Source: Begonia masoniana
Lineage: Eukaryota; Streptophyta; Magnoliopsida; Cucurbitales; Begoniaceae
Direction: 5' to 3'
DNA: 64,000 nt
Assembly (NCBI GenBank): GCA_022432975.1
Contig: CM039508.1
Span: forward strand, 20,611,779 to 20,675,778
Shown here: in pieces, positions 11,416-23,531 of the stretch
Layout: each line of letters begins with the position of its first letter
How positions within the stretch are numbered: position 1 is the stretch's first letter
Made by a program: the position numbers and the translations under genes
Notes under the pieces: model-generated
Told to the model about the DNA's origin: nothing
Database searches by the model: none
What the model saw: only the letters and a program-made list of their open reading frames with translations

Positions 11416-11529
11416 TTGGAGTGTATGGTGAGGGTCCACATCTACAGTTTCCAGCTCGATGATCATCGGCGGAGATTCGGATTTTTCCTCCCTTTCCTTT
11501 TCCTTTCCCTTCCTTTTCTTTTCTTGAAA

Positions 11530-13090
11530 TGTGTTGTCAAATGAAAAGACTAATCATTTAAGTGGAAACCTAAATTCAATCACATAAGTTTTGTATTTAA
11601 TCGAGTTTTAAAGAATCTAATCGAACCCATTGAATGCAAAACAAGATATATTTTAATTATTTAATTTAATATTTATTTTAATCATTTTTCTAACTACATG
11701 CATTGTAGCATTATTACTATTCCTAAGATCAATTTTCAAATATCAATGAATTAATCAAAATGCTCATTAGTTAAAATACACACTCTTATAATTAATTTAT
11801 TCTATACAACATTTTATAATTATTCGTGTTGTTAAACTAATTTTCAACATTCTAATTTTATGTTTCGATCTTAATGTGTAGTTCATTTGTTGTTAGACTG
11901 GTTATGAATAAATTACATTATATATGTATATATAGAATGATCTAACATTATACGATAATTAAAAAACACATCTATAACTATCCAGTAATTTATTCTTATT
12001 GTATGCCTATTAGTTTAGGGTTTCTTTGTTTTTCTTAAACGAAGATGACAAGTTAAATCAGACTGGATCTAATTATAGGAATTTTACTACTTTTAGTGAA
12101 TAATCATATCAAAATGCTTCGTACAGCATTCAATCATGTGATAACTTATGAACAAGAAAGGAGTGACGAACAAGGAATATGACAGATTTGTGAGTACATT
12201 CAACCGTATACTATTTATATTTGGAAAGATTCAAATGCTATCATTCCAGTGGAAAGATTCATACGCTATCATTCCAGTCCTGATGGTTCAGAAGACATTT
12301 GTTTATTTCCATTGAGTCTACGTCAACAACCCTAAGCTGCTTGCATCATGTTGAGAGGGGGCCATCGATACCAAATGTAGCTTTAGATCAATGTTTACTT
12401 CCTAAATTGGTTTTCTTGTTATGTTTATAACATGAATGCGGTATGGTCGGTCACATTCGAAGAATTGGTGAGATAGTAGAAACAAATACCAGATAAATCA
12501 TACATATCTTGCAATATCAATACACGTGCATAAGTATATAGAAGTATTTTGTTTGGGATATTGTTTGTTAGGCTTCAAATATATTTTGTTTAGAAAATTA
12601 TTCAAATCAAAGATAAATGTTTGATGAAAAAGTAAGTTGATCGGTTAATTAAATAAAAAAGAAAATTTATGTCGGACTTGATTTCGTTGGTACCATCGAA
12701 CCGAATCCAATTCAATTGTTTATTTATTCCATTTCAAGGAGTAAATTTTCAAGTTCGACCAACTCACTTTCAAAATTTAAAGTGGCTGAATAAAAATTGT
12801 TAGAAAGTTTTTCATTTGCTTATCCATATTAGCTATGAAATTCGAACCCAAACTCTATTTATTTGGAAATATCTTATTTGTTTGGAAGATTTTTTACTGG
12901 TTCTAGATTTATTCTAATATTGTGAAGCAGATTTTGTATGAGATATTGTTTGTTGGGCTTCAAATATTTAGAATTGAATATTCTAGATAGAATATTCTGT
13001 TGAAGCTGTTATTTGAGCGATGAGTTTGTTCAAGTTTGATATCTAGTTATTAGATCGGAACACGCGATTTATTTTATGGCAGGTGAAGAT
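11530..13090. other. AT-rich intergenic sequence
   Basis: No open frame is seen. Two imperfect direct repeats stand out: a stretch of about 28 bp with AAAGATTCA and CTATCATTCCAGT near 12220 and 12248, and a stretch of about 35 bp around GATATTGTTTGTT at about 12550 and 12932. The second may be LTR debris of the Copia fragment that follows. Confidence 0.4.
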
Positions 13091-13094
13091 ACGA

Positions 13095-14310
13095 GAGGTA
13101 CTCGCTCCAATGGATTTAGACGATGTGTTGTTAGGTCTCAATAAAATGTCTTTGTCTTGGAGTAAAGATGAGAAAATATTAAAGAATCTAAAAGCCCTGT
13201 CTTTAATACGTCTATATTTGTCTAATCAAATTTCACATGAGAAATCTGTTGCTAACTGATGGCTAAAGTTGGAGCAATTATGTATAAAGAAAATCTTAAC
13301 GACTAAGCTATATTTGAAGAAGTGTTTATATTCTCATTAGTTGATGGAAGATAGTTCAGTTGAAGAACACTTGACTGGATTCAAAGAATCAGTTTCATAA
13401 TTGGAAACTATGGGATGCAAGTACGATAAGGAGATTAAGGGTTAATTCTACTGTGCTTGTTGCCTGTTTCATATAGTGCTTTCAGAAAGACTATTTTGTA
13501 AAGTCATGATACTTTAACTCTAGAAGAGCTTTATGGTTCTTTATCAAAGAAGAAGATAAAGCAGATTGTTGTAGGTTCCGAGTGTCAAAGACAAAGACTC
13601 ATCATTCTAGGTAGAAGAAAAAAGTCAAACAATAAAAGATGTGATGATGTTCAGGGAGGGCATATCAAAGTCAAAGAATCAGGATAGAATGTGTTACTAG
13701 TGTTATAATAAGAGGCATATTAAATTTGAGTACTAGAAATTGAAGAATCTTAAGAGAGCTATTAAGAAGAGAAAACAACTAATGATGTCCGGTGAAACAA
13801 TTTTTGCAGAAGAGGAAGACCATAGTGATGAAGATCTTCTAGTTGTGTCAGAGTGAAATTTAAAGTCAAACAAAGATTGGATTATGAAGCCAACTTGTTT
13901 GTTTCATATGTGTTATAACTAGAGTTGGTTTTCGATATATAAAACCGTTTCAAAAGGTGTTGTGTTAATGGGTAATAACACACCTTGTAAGGTAGGTAGT
14001 ATTGGTACCATCAGAATCACAATGTTTAATAAAGTTGTGAGAACACTAGATAATGTGCGACATGCTCTCGAGATGAAGAAAAATCTGATTCAATGGGTAA
14101 TGTGGATGCAAAATGGTACAAATACAGCACTGTAGGTGGAGCTATTAAGATCACTAGAGATGCATTCATCATGTTAAATAGACACATGAAATCTAGAAAT
14201 TTGTATGTGTTGCAGGGTTCTACAGTTAATAGTAATAAGGTTGTGAAGTTTGTAAATTCACATTCTAAGAGATTGTTTGAGAAGACTAAAAAAAAGTCAT
14301 GTTCTTAGGT
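13095..14310 (+). pseudogene. Decayed Copia gag-protease (Tork/TNT1-like)
   Basis: Fragments in shifting frames resemble a Copia gag: LSLIRLYLSNQ, SVEEHLTGFKE and LTLEELYGSL. A knuckle-like CY-stop-CYNKRHIKFEY follows at about 13692, with an in-frame stop and the last Cys lost. Next comes the protease/pre-integrase zone (KGVVLMGNNTPCKV, GTIRITMF, ALEMKKNLI) and the LYVLQGSTV segment near 14200. Many stops and frameshifts show an old, dead copy. Integrase and RT are absent. Confidence 0.75.
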
Positions 14311-14733
14311 GAAGTTCAAGTTGGGATCTTAGAGTACATCAAAGCTAGTGAGTCGGCTTATTATAGATTTTGGTTTCATGTCAGAGTTGTATCGCAAAAG
14401 AAAGAACGAAGTGGAAGGTTAAAGCTCTGCAGTGATATGATGAAATTAGTTCAGTGAGTTATGGGTTGAATGTGTTCGAGGGTAACGATTCTAGTGGGGG
14501 AGTATTCAACACGTTTACATGCAATTTGTTATGACAATTCTGATAGCTCAATGATACCATGGATGAAGATGTGATTTCTTCTCGAGTATATTTCTCAAGT
14601 TTAAGTGGGACTTAAAATTGATCGGTATTACTTGCTGAGTTGGCCCGAAAGGGTCATTTGCAGAAGAGTATGTTATTTTCTTGATTGATGGTTTGGAAAT
14701 ATATTTGAGTGCAATTCTTGTCAAGGTGGAGAT

Positions 14734-14998
14734 TGGTAGATTTGGTTTTACCTAAATTCTAATTAGTTAATCCTAGTTCGACCTACGCTAATAATCTCGT
14801 TTTGACTAGGATTAGGATTACAGTTTAATATATAAATACAAGCTTGAGTCGCAAAACTCATCGTATCTTGATTTCGACATAGTGAATTTCTCTTATGCCG
14901 AAGTTTTTCCTTGAATGATTTTTTACGTAAATCTCAGTGTCCTTGTCTTTCCGCGTTTATTTTCTCTTTTTTCAATTAATAGTGTTTCATTCTGAACA
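14734..14998 (+). repeat. Short Copia-type LTR
   Basis: A purine-rich tract (AAGGTGGAGATTG, about 14723) precedes it and a tRNA-Met-type PBS follows. It ends in CA at 14997-14998. It resembles, but clearly diverges from, the LTR-like sequence after 18796. It carries a TATA-like TATATAAATAC near 14830. Confidence 0.6.
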
Positions 14999-14999
14999 A

Positions 15000-15011
15000 T
15001 TGGTATTAGAA
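15000..15011 (+). other. Primer binding site remnant
   Basis: TTGGTATTAGAA follows the LTR end at 14998 and resembles the initiator-Met PBS. The solo LTR starts six bases further on. Confidence 0.6.
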
Positions 15012-15232
15012 CTTTGTGTAACACTCGAAATTTCGGTGTCATATAATGGTCCCTAAAGTCGTTTAGTACGAGAGAAATTTGCTAAAATTGTAATGTACGT
15101 TTTATTAGAATTCGGACGCCAAATATTTAAGAGTTTAAGAAAAATAGAGTGAAAAAAAAGAGTTAAAATGTACGAGATTTTAAGTCTAAATAACAAGAAG
15201 TTTCGATAAATCCATAGCTAAACACCACCTCT

Positions 15233-15234
<2 letters not shown>

Positions 15235-15293
<59 letters not shown>

Positions 15294-15316
15294 CGTAGCA
15301 GACCCCCCCCCCCCCC
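15235..15316. repeat. CT microsatellite and poly-C tract
   Basis: An uninterrupted (CT)n of about 56 bp (15235-15290) is followed after a short gap by 14 consecutive C (15303-15316). It lies in the leader part of the solo LTR, just after the promoter-proximal region. Confidence 0.95.
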
Positions 15317-15478
15317 TTTTTTATTTTTTATTTTTTCTTATTTCTCTTCCTTCCTCATTTTTCATTTTCATTTCTCTTCTTCTTCTACGTCTCTCCTCTC
15401 CAGATGAGGAACCAGCTATCACGCCGACGGTTTCCAGCAACGTTGCCTCCGATTTTTCTTCCTCTTTTCATCACAAAG

Positions 15479-16516
15479 GTAATTTTATACTTCGATTAGT
15501 TAGTTTCATTGATTTAGGCTATTGGACGTTGATTTTCGATGGAAGATTTTGAGTTAGGGTTTTGAAATTTGGCGCAATGTTAATTGTTATTGGATTGTTA
15601 GCATTAACGACTGTAAATGATTGAGTTTTAGATGGATTGGAAGTTAGAAATCATAAATGCCCATTAATGTTGGAGATATCGTTTTACTGCACATTGAGTT
15701 CCAAATTTCTGGGCTTAATCGTTAGGTCTAACTCGATACTTGGTTTTGGCATGTTAAAGTAGGCGTTATGGGTGACCTATAGGCATTTGAATTGTTGAAA
15801 TCGGATATGAATTAAGAAAATTATGAAAGTTTGAAGTTGACCTTAAATGTTGTGAGAAACTGGAGAGTAATTTGATGCACATAGGGTGTTTGATAAATTG
15901 TCTAGAAGAATTGTTGAATCGATTGGATTAAAGTTTATGTTGGAGTTGTGCTTCGAAGTAGTTACGGACTTGATAATTATGTTTTGACGTATTGGTAGTT
16001 GATTAAATACACTTGAGATGTTATTATGAAAGTAAGAGTTTGGTTATGTCTAGTGAATGCTAATACAACGTTTATAATGTTTAGGTTTTCAGGTTCCACG
16101 GTTAAGATTTCGGATAGAGAAAAGTTGCTAAGGCCGCTAGGTAAGTAGTGTTGCATGCATGTTGCCTTCGGGTCTACATCACGGAACATTAGGTTATGTT
16201 GCATGTTTTATGTATGTTTAGCTTTCTCATGCATCATGTTTTAGAAAATGTATGAAATGGCTTTCTGCATATGTTTTCACGTGTAGTGATGTATAAACTA
16301 GTAGTATGTGTAGTGTTTGAAGGAAGTTGTTCACCCTTCAGATGTATGTTTGGAACTTATAGAGGTGGAGAAAGTGATCTGCTCTCCATTGGCTAGATGA
16401 TCATATGTGTATGTGATAGTAAACGGTAGAAACTGCATATGATAGTAGAAATTGTTTCATTCATATTTGCATTACTTACTAAGCATTAGACTTATAGTTT
16501 GAGTTTTGCAATGTAG
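15479..16516 (+). other. Candidate two-intron leader in solo LTR
   Basis: Candidate sites are AAAG|GTAATT at 15478/15479, TTTAG|G at 16084/16085, GCTAG|GTAAGT at 16140/16141 and GCAATGTAG|G at 16516/16517. The central exon would be 56 nt. The order and spacing match the other LTRs listed. Confidence 0.5.
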
Positions 16517-16974
16517 GTAAAGAAGAGTAGCACGGTGAGGATACACGGGCTTGCTAGGATTGCGGAAGCAGTTGGGGGAGTACGATCATGGCAGCAACCT
16601 GACAATATTGTTAGGGCTATTTCGACCGTGCTCAGTACGTGTAGGTGTATGTTTTGTTAAGTATGTGTATAGAAAAGTGTGGGTATTTTGATAGAAGGAT
16701 GTATAGATAGATAAGTTTTGATTTTGGAAAAATACTAGAACTATTTTGGAGATTTTAAACCTGTATGGATATGTTCGGTTTTTAGAGTCATCAATGAAGT
16801 TTGTTTTCGTAAATTTTGTTACGCTTTCGCATACGTTTCCGAGTTGTGTTCTTGGGATTTTAAAGTGTTTTATGGTTGAAAATGTTGGGTGGTATGCTGA
16901 AGTAAGTTTAAAGGTGAAATGTAAGTAAGAGAAATGAAGAAAAGTGGAGAAAAGTTGAAAGGTAAGGAAGGAGG

Positions 16975-17310
16975 CGCGGGATGCAGCTGCTGGGGCGCAC
17001 AGCGCCCAGCCGATCGATCGGCCTTGGGGTGCGATCGATCGGCGCCTAGTGTTGGAATGTGGTGCGTGGCAGAGGGTTAGTCGATCAGTCGGCGTGCGCG
17101 TGCTATCAATTGGCCAAACCCAACCGATCGATCGTCCATTAGGGTGCCGATCGATCGGCTCCTCTTGCGCGCGCCACCTGGCAGGTGCGTGGCGCCCAGG
17201 TGACCGGCGCACTGATAGCAAGGCGTTGTGCTCGATGACTGCGCGCGGTGTGCACAGTGACTGGGTAATGCACGCAATGATTGGGCAACGCGCGCACCGC
17301 AAGCCATGTG
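16975..17310. other. GC-rich block with CGATCGATCG palindromes
   Basis: Inside an otherwise AT-rich LTR, about 330 bp are strongly GC-rich. They carry at least four copies of CGATCGATCG or near variants (about 17012, 17032, 17122 and 17148, with a diverged one near 17082). The frames open across it (16586-17320 minus, 17049-17333 plus) overlap on both strands and look like a composition effect. It occupies the end of the LTR where other families carry short-motif arrays. Confidence 0.65.
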
Positions 17311-17576
17311 ACCCAAACATGTTTTCTTTTTAAAATTTGATTTTTAAACACGTTTCAACCCGATGTTTCGCGATACTTTCCAAACGTATTTTTTGAACGT
17401 TTTTCCAAGGATTTCAAACGATTTAAATGACCCAAAAACTGAGTCAACGTTTTACTAAAAACGATTTTAGTCTCCATTTTAAGTGGTACGAAAGTGAAAA
17501 ATTTTAGTGAAAATGTCAAGTCTAAGTAAAGCCAAGTCCCGTGGCGGCCCTATGTGAATGGGGTCGTTACACTTTG

Positions 17577-19005
17577 ATTTTAGGAGTTCCAATTCTTTTC
17601 TAACAATTGGTATTTTAACAAGATTGATTTTCTAACAAGTGGTATAAAAGCATAGTTGGGAGAGAAATTATAGAATTTGGGTTCGAAGTTTGTCAACATC
17701 ATTCTATTTGGTTGTTTCAGATCGAACAAAGTTTTTATTATTTTTTAGAAAATTATAGTTTTGGGAAAAAGAAGAAGAAAACAGAGCGAAAATTGTTCAC
17801 ATAGTCATGCGTCTTATTCATGAAGATTTGCTCGTCATTGTCGTGCAGCTGCCATCAGAAAAATGTTGTGCTGCTAGTGGTGAAAGTTCAACTTTTTCCC
17901 CTTTTTTGTTTGTCGGAGCCTACGTACCTCCGAGCAACACGTCGTCAGAAGGTTTTCAATTCATCGCCAGTCACCATGATCTGCATCATTGTTATTAGTT
18001 CTCGTTGTTAAGCCTTTCTAATTGAGGCTGCAATGAGTGTACTCTGCAAAGTTAGATTTTTGCCGATAATAAAAGTTGTTGAAAATCTTTGGAATTTTTA
18101 TAAGTTTTTTGGAGATTAAATTTGATGGTTTATGACAGATTTGGTTCACAAGAATATCTCTACATTGAAGATTGTTTTGAGTTGAAATTCAAATCCGGTT
18201 TGATATGTTATATCTGTGATTATTTTAGTGATTAGATTTGATTTGATTTTAGAGCTCATTTGTTATCACAAAAAAATTGAATTTTGGAGATATCTTTTTA
18301 AATCTAAATTATTTTCTACTTCAATGCAAGAATGAATATTTTATTGAACCCAATGATTTTGGGTGATATATTTTGTGAAAAAAATGTGTTTTTTGAAGGG
18401 ATGAGACTTTGATGTAGATCTTCTACTTTTGAATCGAGTTTCAATATTTCGTTATGGTAGAATAACGGTTGTGAAATTATAAAGGGTTTTGAAAAACAAA
18501 TTTAATATGGTAAGTCAAGAGGCAAGTTATGCTTGCATAGATTTGGATGATACTTTGTCGGATTTGAAGATGTCATTATCATGAATTAAATGTTTATAAA
18601 TCTGATCAGCATCAGTTGTTGGGTTGGTCCATCAGGAGCTTTGGTTAAAGAGAAAGATTTGTAACTTGGTTTCTTTGCGCTAGAATTCTTTTCGAGGTGG
18701 AGATTTTCTGGGTTTTGAATTCATGTTTTGTTGGGTCGGACTGATGAGCACGTGCTGTAGATCTCTTTCATAAAATTCATGTCAAGATGGAGATCGTTAG
18801 ATTTCAGTGTGACCTAAATTCTATATAGGCTGAGTGGATTAGACCCATATTGAGAATCTTATTAGGATTTTTATTTTCTTTATAAATTCATATAAACTAG
18901 AGTCAAAAAACTCGTAGTTGTATTTTAATTTTCATTGTAGATTTGTTCATCTAGTAATGTTCCTCATTGTATTTTCTTTCCTGTTATCATTCTAGTTCTG
19001 AAAAA
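17577..19005 (+). mobile_element. Decayed short Copia-like element, non-coding
   Basis: PBS-like sequences (TTGGTATTTTA near 17607 and GTGGTATAAAAGC near 17639) open the segment, and a polypurine-like CAAGATGGAGATCG (about 18783) closes it. An LTR-like sequence then runs to about 19000. Only traces of gag are seen. It may be the internal and 3' part of the element whose 5' LTR is 14734-14998, or a related fragment. Confidence 0.5.
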
Positions 19006-19545
19006 TTCAATAAAATTTAATTTAAAATTTAGGTTTCTTTTTTGTTTAAGGATTTACCCCACAAGGCGAGTTAATGCGACTGCGACTGCGTCAGAACACC
19101 TAAAACGAAAGCCGTTCAACCACCACAATTTTGGCGACGTTTATATTTTTGCCCCAACTTCTCCAAAGGGGCCATGAAGCCATGTGAACGTCCACCTCTA
19201 CTGTTTGCTCTGAAACTGGAAGAAAAAAACCACGTGGCGTCGACAGTCCACTTGGCATGCCTGTTCTTTAATATCTCTGATAAAAAGAAAACATGGGCGT
19301 TCCAATGTCGCAGAGGACAATGAGTAGTGGCTTTCATTCATTAATATTTCAATGGCTCTCAATTAAAATCTCTAATAAAAATTCTCTAATCTATAAAACA
19401 TCGTTAGAACGCTTTTGTTATAATTAAACTATTAATAGTTATTGTGTTATATGTAGCTAAAATATCCAACCAGGATGTAAAAATTGAACCTCTTCAACTC
19501 TCTAGTGATGTTCATAGACAAGTGACTGCTAGACAAAGAACTGAT
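19006..19545. other. Unassigned sequence before the MITE
   Basis: It has short frames only and no recognised domain. Confidence 0.35.
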
Positions 19546-19554
19546 TGCGAAATA

Positions 19555-20074
19555 GGGTAAAGTGTAATTCGGCCCTTACAACTAGGTGAAATAAACAATT
19601 TACACTGTAAACTTGAATAATAGGCAAAAACAACCTTTATGTATTGATAATGAGCAATATGACCTTTACCGTCATAATTTCTGTTAAAAAGTAATATTTT
19701 TTCACTTGTTCATTTTTTTTCCTGAAATGCCCCTCACTGGACCGAACCGAACCAGACCGGTTCGGCTAATTTCACTCTGATTTTTTATTTTTTTATTAAT
19801 TTTATTCATCTGTCTTCTCTTTTTCGAGAAGTAAGATTTAAAAAAAAACCAGCGTGGAATTAGCCGAACCGGTTTTGTCCGGTTTGGTCCAGTGATGGGC
19901 ATTTCTGAAAAAAAAATGAACAAGTGAAAAAATGTTACTTTTTGATGGAAAATATGACGGTAAGGGCCATATTGTCCATTATCAATACATTAAGGTTGTT
20001 CTTGCCTATTATTCAAGTTTACGGTATAATTTGTCTATTTCACCTAGTTGTAGGGGTCAAATTGCAGTTTACCC
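19555..20074. mobile_element. 520-bp foldback MITE, Mutator-type
   Basis: The two halves are inverted copies: 19555 onward (GGGTAAAGTGTAATTCGG) pairs with the reverse of the right end (CCAAATTG...GTTTACCC). Arms of about 250 bp continue almost to the centre, so the transcript could fold into one long hairpin. Flanks are a 9-bp duplication with one mismatch, TGCGAAATA (19546-19554) and TGCAAAATA (20075-20083). Long TIRs with a 9-bp duplication are the mark of Mutator-like elements. There is no transposase, so it is non-autonomous. Confidence 0.85.
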
Positions 20075-20279
20075 TGCAAAATAATAAACATGGATTTGTT
20101 TAAATTAACTTGATATTAGAGGAATGAAATTGGGATATGGATGGAATATAATGAAATAGAACTATTTTGAAATTCTCTATCAAATGAGTGCTCAAATCCA
20201 TTGATTGACTTATAGATAGATTGATATTTCTCTAACTTTAACTTTAGATAGAGAATACATATATTTTGTTATTTGTCAA

Positions 20280-21115
20280 AAAAAAAAAAAAAAAAACTAA
20301 ATGATTAAAATGAAAATACATATTTTTTGTAATTGCTTCCACCTTATTAGAGAAGTTGATCTCAAAAAACGATATTTTTCTATTTGTCAAAATTTTTGTA
20401 GATTTTTTAAAAAATTAAAATGTTTTTTGTTTTGCCAAACATAAAAAGGAGTCCACAAACTCAAATAAGTACTTTTAAATGATTTGAAAATACATATATT
20501 TTGTAACTGCTTCCACCTTATTTGATAAACAGATCAAAAAATAATATTTTTCTATTTGTCATTATTTAAAAAATTTAAATGATTAAAATGAAAATACATA
20601 TATTTTATAACTACTTCCACCTTATCAGAAAAAGCATATCTCAAAAAATGATATTTTTATGTGTCAAAATTTTTGTATTTTTTTAAAAAAATTAAAATGT
20701 TTTCATTTTTCCACAATAAAAGAGAGTCCACGAACTCAGATAAGTACTTTTAAACCTTCCAACAACAACCCAACAAGGCTTAAGTTTTTTGTCCCGGCCT
20801 GAAACCAAACATCGAACGATCCAATTCTCGAAGGCATTGAACGGCTCGATCCTTAGTAGAATTATTTGGCTCAAATGCTATTATTTAAAAATTCAAATGA
20901 TTACAATGGAGATGTATACATTTTGTAACCACTTCCACCGTATTATAGAAGCATATATCAAAAACTACATTTTTTCATTTGTTAAAATTGTTGCAGTTTC
21001 TTAAAAAAACTAAAATATTTTGTTTTACCAAATACTAAAATAGAGTCCAAATTCTCAAATAATTACTTTTAACCCTTCCTAAAACAACCCCAACAAGGCT
21101 TAAATTTTAAATCAT
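20280..21115. repeat. Degenerate AT-rich tandem repeat
   Basis: A block recurs at about 20300, 20485, 20576 and 20893. Its elements in order are ATGATTAAAATGAAAATACA, CTTCCACCTTAT, TCTATTTGTCAAAATTTTTG, GAGTCCA..AACTCA and AATAAGTACTTTTAAA. Two copies end with AACAACCC..AACAAGGCTTAA. Unit length is roughly 180-310 bp with strong divergence. There is a run of A at 20278-20297. Confidence 0.65.
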
Positions 21116-21797
21116 CAGTAGTGCCAAATATAAAAAAAAGTCTACTATGTTGGCTTACTAGTGCAAACATATTTGTTTTGACGATGAAAGATATTACATG
21201 TTATATATTATTCTAAGTTATTATGGTCAAAGAGATTGTATGTATATATTCTAAGTTATTATGATTAATGTGATTATATGTTTTGCACTTATGCATACGA
21301 TGAGTAAAGTGTTTGACATTGATTAATTCTTGAATCATTTATTTTGAGTTGTATTATTTTGCTCTCAATGAAAATACCATTGAAGAGAGGTATTTAACTA
21401 TGCTAACGAGTCTGTTTAGGTCATTTCCATAATTGCTAAAGTTCATAGAAATTGAATGATAAAAATTAATGGAGTACATACACCATTTGTGTGAAGAAAC
21501 TGTATTTAGTTATCCTTCAAGAGTTGGTTTTCTTCTAAAAGGTGAAATGAAGACTCACTATTGATTCTCCTAGAAGAGTATAAATGAAGCCGTCACTATC
21601 CACCACAAACGAGTGCATTAACTTCAAAAGATCAATAGCAAAAACTCTTTTTATTCTTCAATATTCTAGTTTAACTAACTACAAAGTGCTCTAAGAGAGT
21701 TTATATTCCACAATTAGGGCTAACCTACCTAAGTCAAAAATCCCAAAATATCTTCTCAACGTAAACTATGCAAAGCTAGAATATGACACTAGCCAAA
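21116..21797. other. Unassigned AT-rich sequence, possible LTR debris
   Basis: A TATAAATGAAG near 21581 and short direct repeats (TTCTAAGTTATTATG twice near 21210-21265) suggest LTR debris. No ends, PBS or duplication were found. Confidence 0.3.
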
Positions 21798-21802
21798 TGT
21801 TA

Positions 21803-22659
21803 TGATGTGAATCAATGTGCAACCAATTTCAAACCTAAAGTTAAAGATCTATGTCAAGATATTGGAGGTCTAATGACAAGATCAAAAACTAAAAAAATGC
21901 ATGAAGTCTTATATGGATTGATTCTATAAATCCAAGAGAAAGATTCTTTTCAACAAGACCAGGAATTAGTAAATTTGTTAAGTATTGAAGATGATGCTTG
22001 AGATGTAAAAGATGACAAAATTATTTGAGTATTTAGAAGATATTTTTGTGACAAGAAAACATGCACATGCAAAATCCATACAGAGTTTTCTTTTCTCAAT
22101 CAAATTGGCAAACACTTATTTCCTAATTCTCGAAGGAATGTGAGACACGAATTTAGGAAGGAGAGTCACAAAATTCATCAATCAAATTGGTCCAATTTTC
22201 CTTTTATTATGTAGTCAAAGTTTCATTTTGTTTGGTTACCTAATTTTCCTTTGTTTTAGTCTAATTTTATTTTATTAATTTGTTAAGTTTCCTAATATTT
22301 AAATATTTACTAATTACTTTCTTATTACCTTCGGATATTTTGATTACTTTTGTAGTCTATTTAAAGGCATAAACCCTACGGCAATTTACAATCAAGATAC
22401 ATGATTTTGAGTTACTCTTTGTAAGAATTTTCTTTTTGGTTATTTGTCAAAAACTAGATCTTCTTCAAATCAAAATTTGAAAGATCAACTTGATAGAATT
22501 GGTTCTAACCATAAGTTAGGTTACGAGTCAAGCTCCTTGTTTGATAACTTTAGTTCTGTCGCCAAGGTTTGATTGGGGTCAAGTTCTTTATATTTGATTT
22601 CAAAGGCGTTTCTGAATTTCTATTCTGCGGGGTCTCGGGTTTGATCGTGGTTTTCATCA
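21803..22659 (+). repeat. 5' LTR of the CRM-like element
   Basis: This 857-bp LTR runs from TGATGTGAATC to TTTTCATCA and is followed by a PBS. It matches 62864-63388 until that copy is interrupted. The segment from 21803 encodes a GG(L)MTRSKTKK-like stretch in the frame that continues pol in the 3' copy. Confidence 0.85.
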
Positions 22660-22660
22660 T

Positions 22661-22672
22661 TTGGTATTAGAG
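22661..22672 (+). other. Primer binding site of the CRM-like element
   Basis: TTGGTATTAGAGC lies just after the 5' LTR and matches an initiator-Met PBS with one T for C. Confidence 0.8.
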
Positions 22673-23256
22673 CTTAGACTCTTAGATTCAAGTCTCTATT
22701 TTTATTTAAAAAAAATTCAAAAATTCAAAAATTTCCAAAATTTCAAGCAACGATTCTTTGCTTATCAAGTTTTCTCCTTTACAAAAAAAAAAAATCTCAA
22801 TATTTTGAGTATCAATATCCTAAGCATCAATTTTATTTTCTTCATTCCAAGCATCAATATTTGCTTTTGAGTGTTCTTATTCAAATCTTCTTCTTTGATT
22901 GTCTCAATTAATTCCAAGTTATTGATTCTACTTTCTTTGAAACTTCGAAGTTCTTGATTAATCTTACTTGCTCTCACAAATATTCGAGTATCATTTATTA
23001 TTCTCTGAGATATCAAAGTTTCTATTTTTTGAAAAGTTTCATTTCTTGAAGTCTTATCCTATTCTTAATTGTTTGATGCTAGCAGATTTTGGGAATTAGA
23101 ATTTTGAGTTTAAAAGTTTGATCTTTCTTGGGTTTTGCTTGTTGAATTTTTTCTCTTGATTAGGTTTTTACATAAAGAGCTAAAAGAGAAAATTGAGAAG
23201 TAAAAGGCAAAAGGGTGAGACTATCGTATAAAGCCATTATTTGAAGGAAACACGAG
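22673..23256 (+). other. Leader region of the CRM-like element
   Basis: This is AT-rich sequence between the PBS and the solo LTR insertion, with no gag frame. The reading resumes at 25625. Confidence 0.5.
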
Positions 23257-23398
23257 TGAAGTGTAGCACCCGGTTCTATCGAACCAGCTCTTTTATTATT
23301 AATGGTACACACTTGATTAGTCAGTAATTTAAGTAGGGGTATTAAATGACTAGACAAGGGGCACTAGAGTAAATTTACAATTTTCAAAGGTGGTTAAC

Positions 23399-23408
23399 GT
23401 ATTTAAGG
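23399..23408 (+). promoter_or_regulatory. TATA-like box in solo LTR
   Basis: GTATTTAAGG occurs here and in the same relative place in every copy of the LTR at 44257-61229, followed within about 40 bp by the conserved GCCGCCAC. Confidence 0.6.
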
Positions 23409-23531
23409 AAATAGGGTTGGGTTTAATGCACTGTAGCCGCCACCAATTTCATACTTTTTCTCTTTGGGTTTTCAGCTCAAGCAGCCGAGCTCTCTAGGTG
23501 ATTTTCCTCGCCCGATTCTCCTGCAACTTAG

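Larger units (their letters stand above)
15017..17571 (+). repeat. Solo LTR of a Ty3/Gypsy element, 2555 bp
   Basis: It starts TGTAACACTCGAAATTTCGG and ends GGGGTCGTTACA, and is flanked by the 5-bp duplication CTTTG (15012-15016, 17572-17576). With no internal region, it is a solo LTR left by LTR-LTR recombination. Joining the flanks restores the Copia sequence just after its PBS. It has the same candidate leader splice sites as the other Gypsy LTRs here: donor at 15479, acceptor near 16084, donor at 16141 and acceptor at 16516. Confidence 0.92.

Noticed and set aside
16586..17333. A 244-codon minus frame and overlapping plus frames in the solo LTR
   Set aside because: They lie in a GC-rich low-stop block with palindromes, with no domain and openness on both strands.
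19702..19923. Minus frame in the centre of the MITE
   Set aside because: It spans the hairpin centre and reads inverted copies of the same sequence. No domain.
22661..22672. tRNA-like sequences at primer sites (also 7932, 15000, 37311, 40121, 51193, 58929)
   Set aside because: Only the short stretch complementary to a tRNA 3' end is present. These are primer sites, not tRNA genes.
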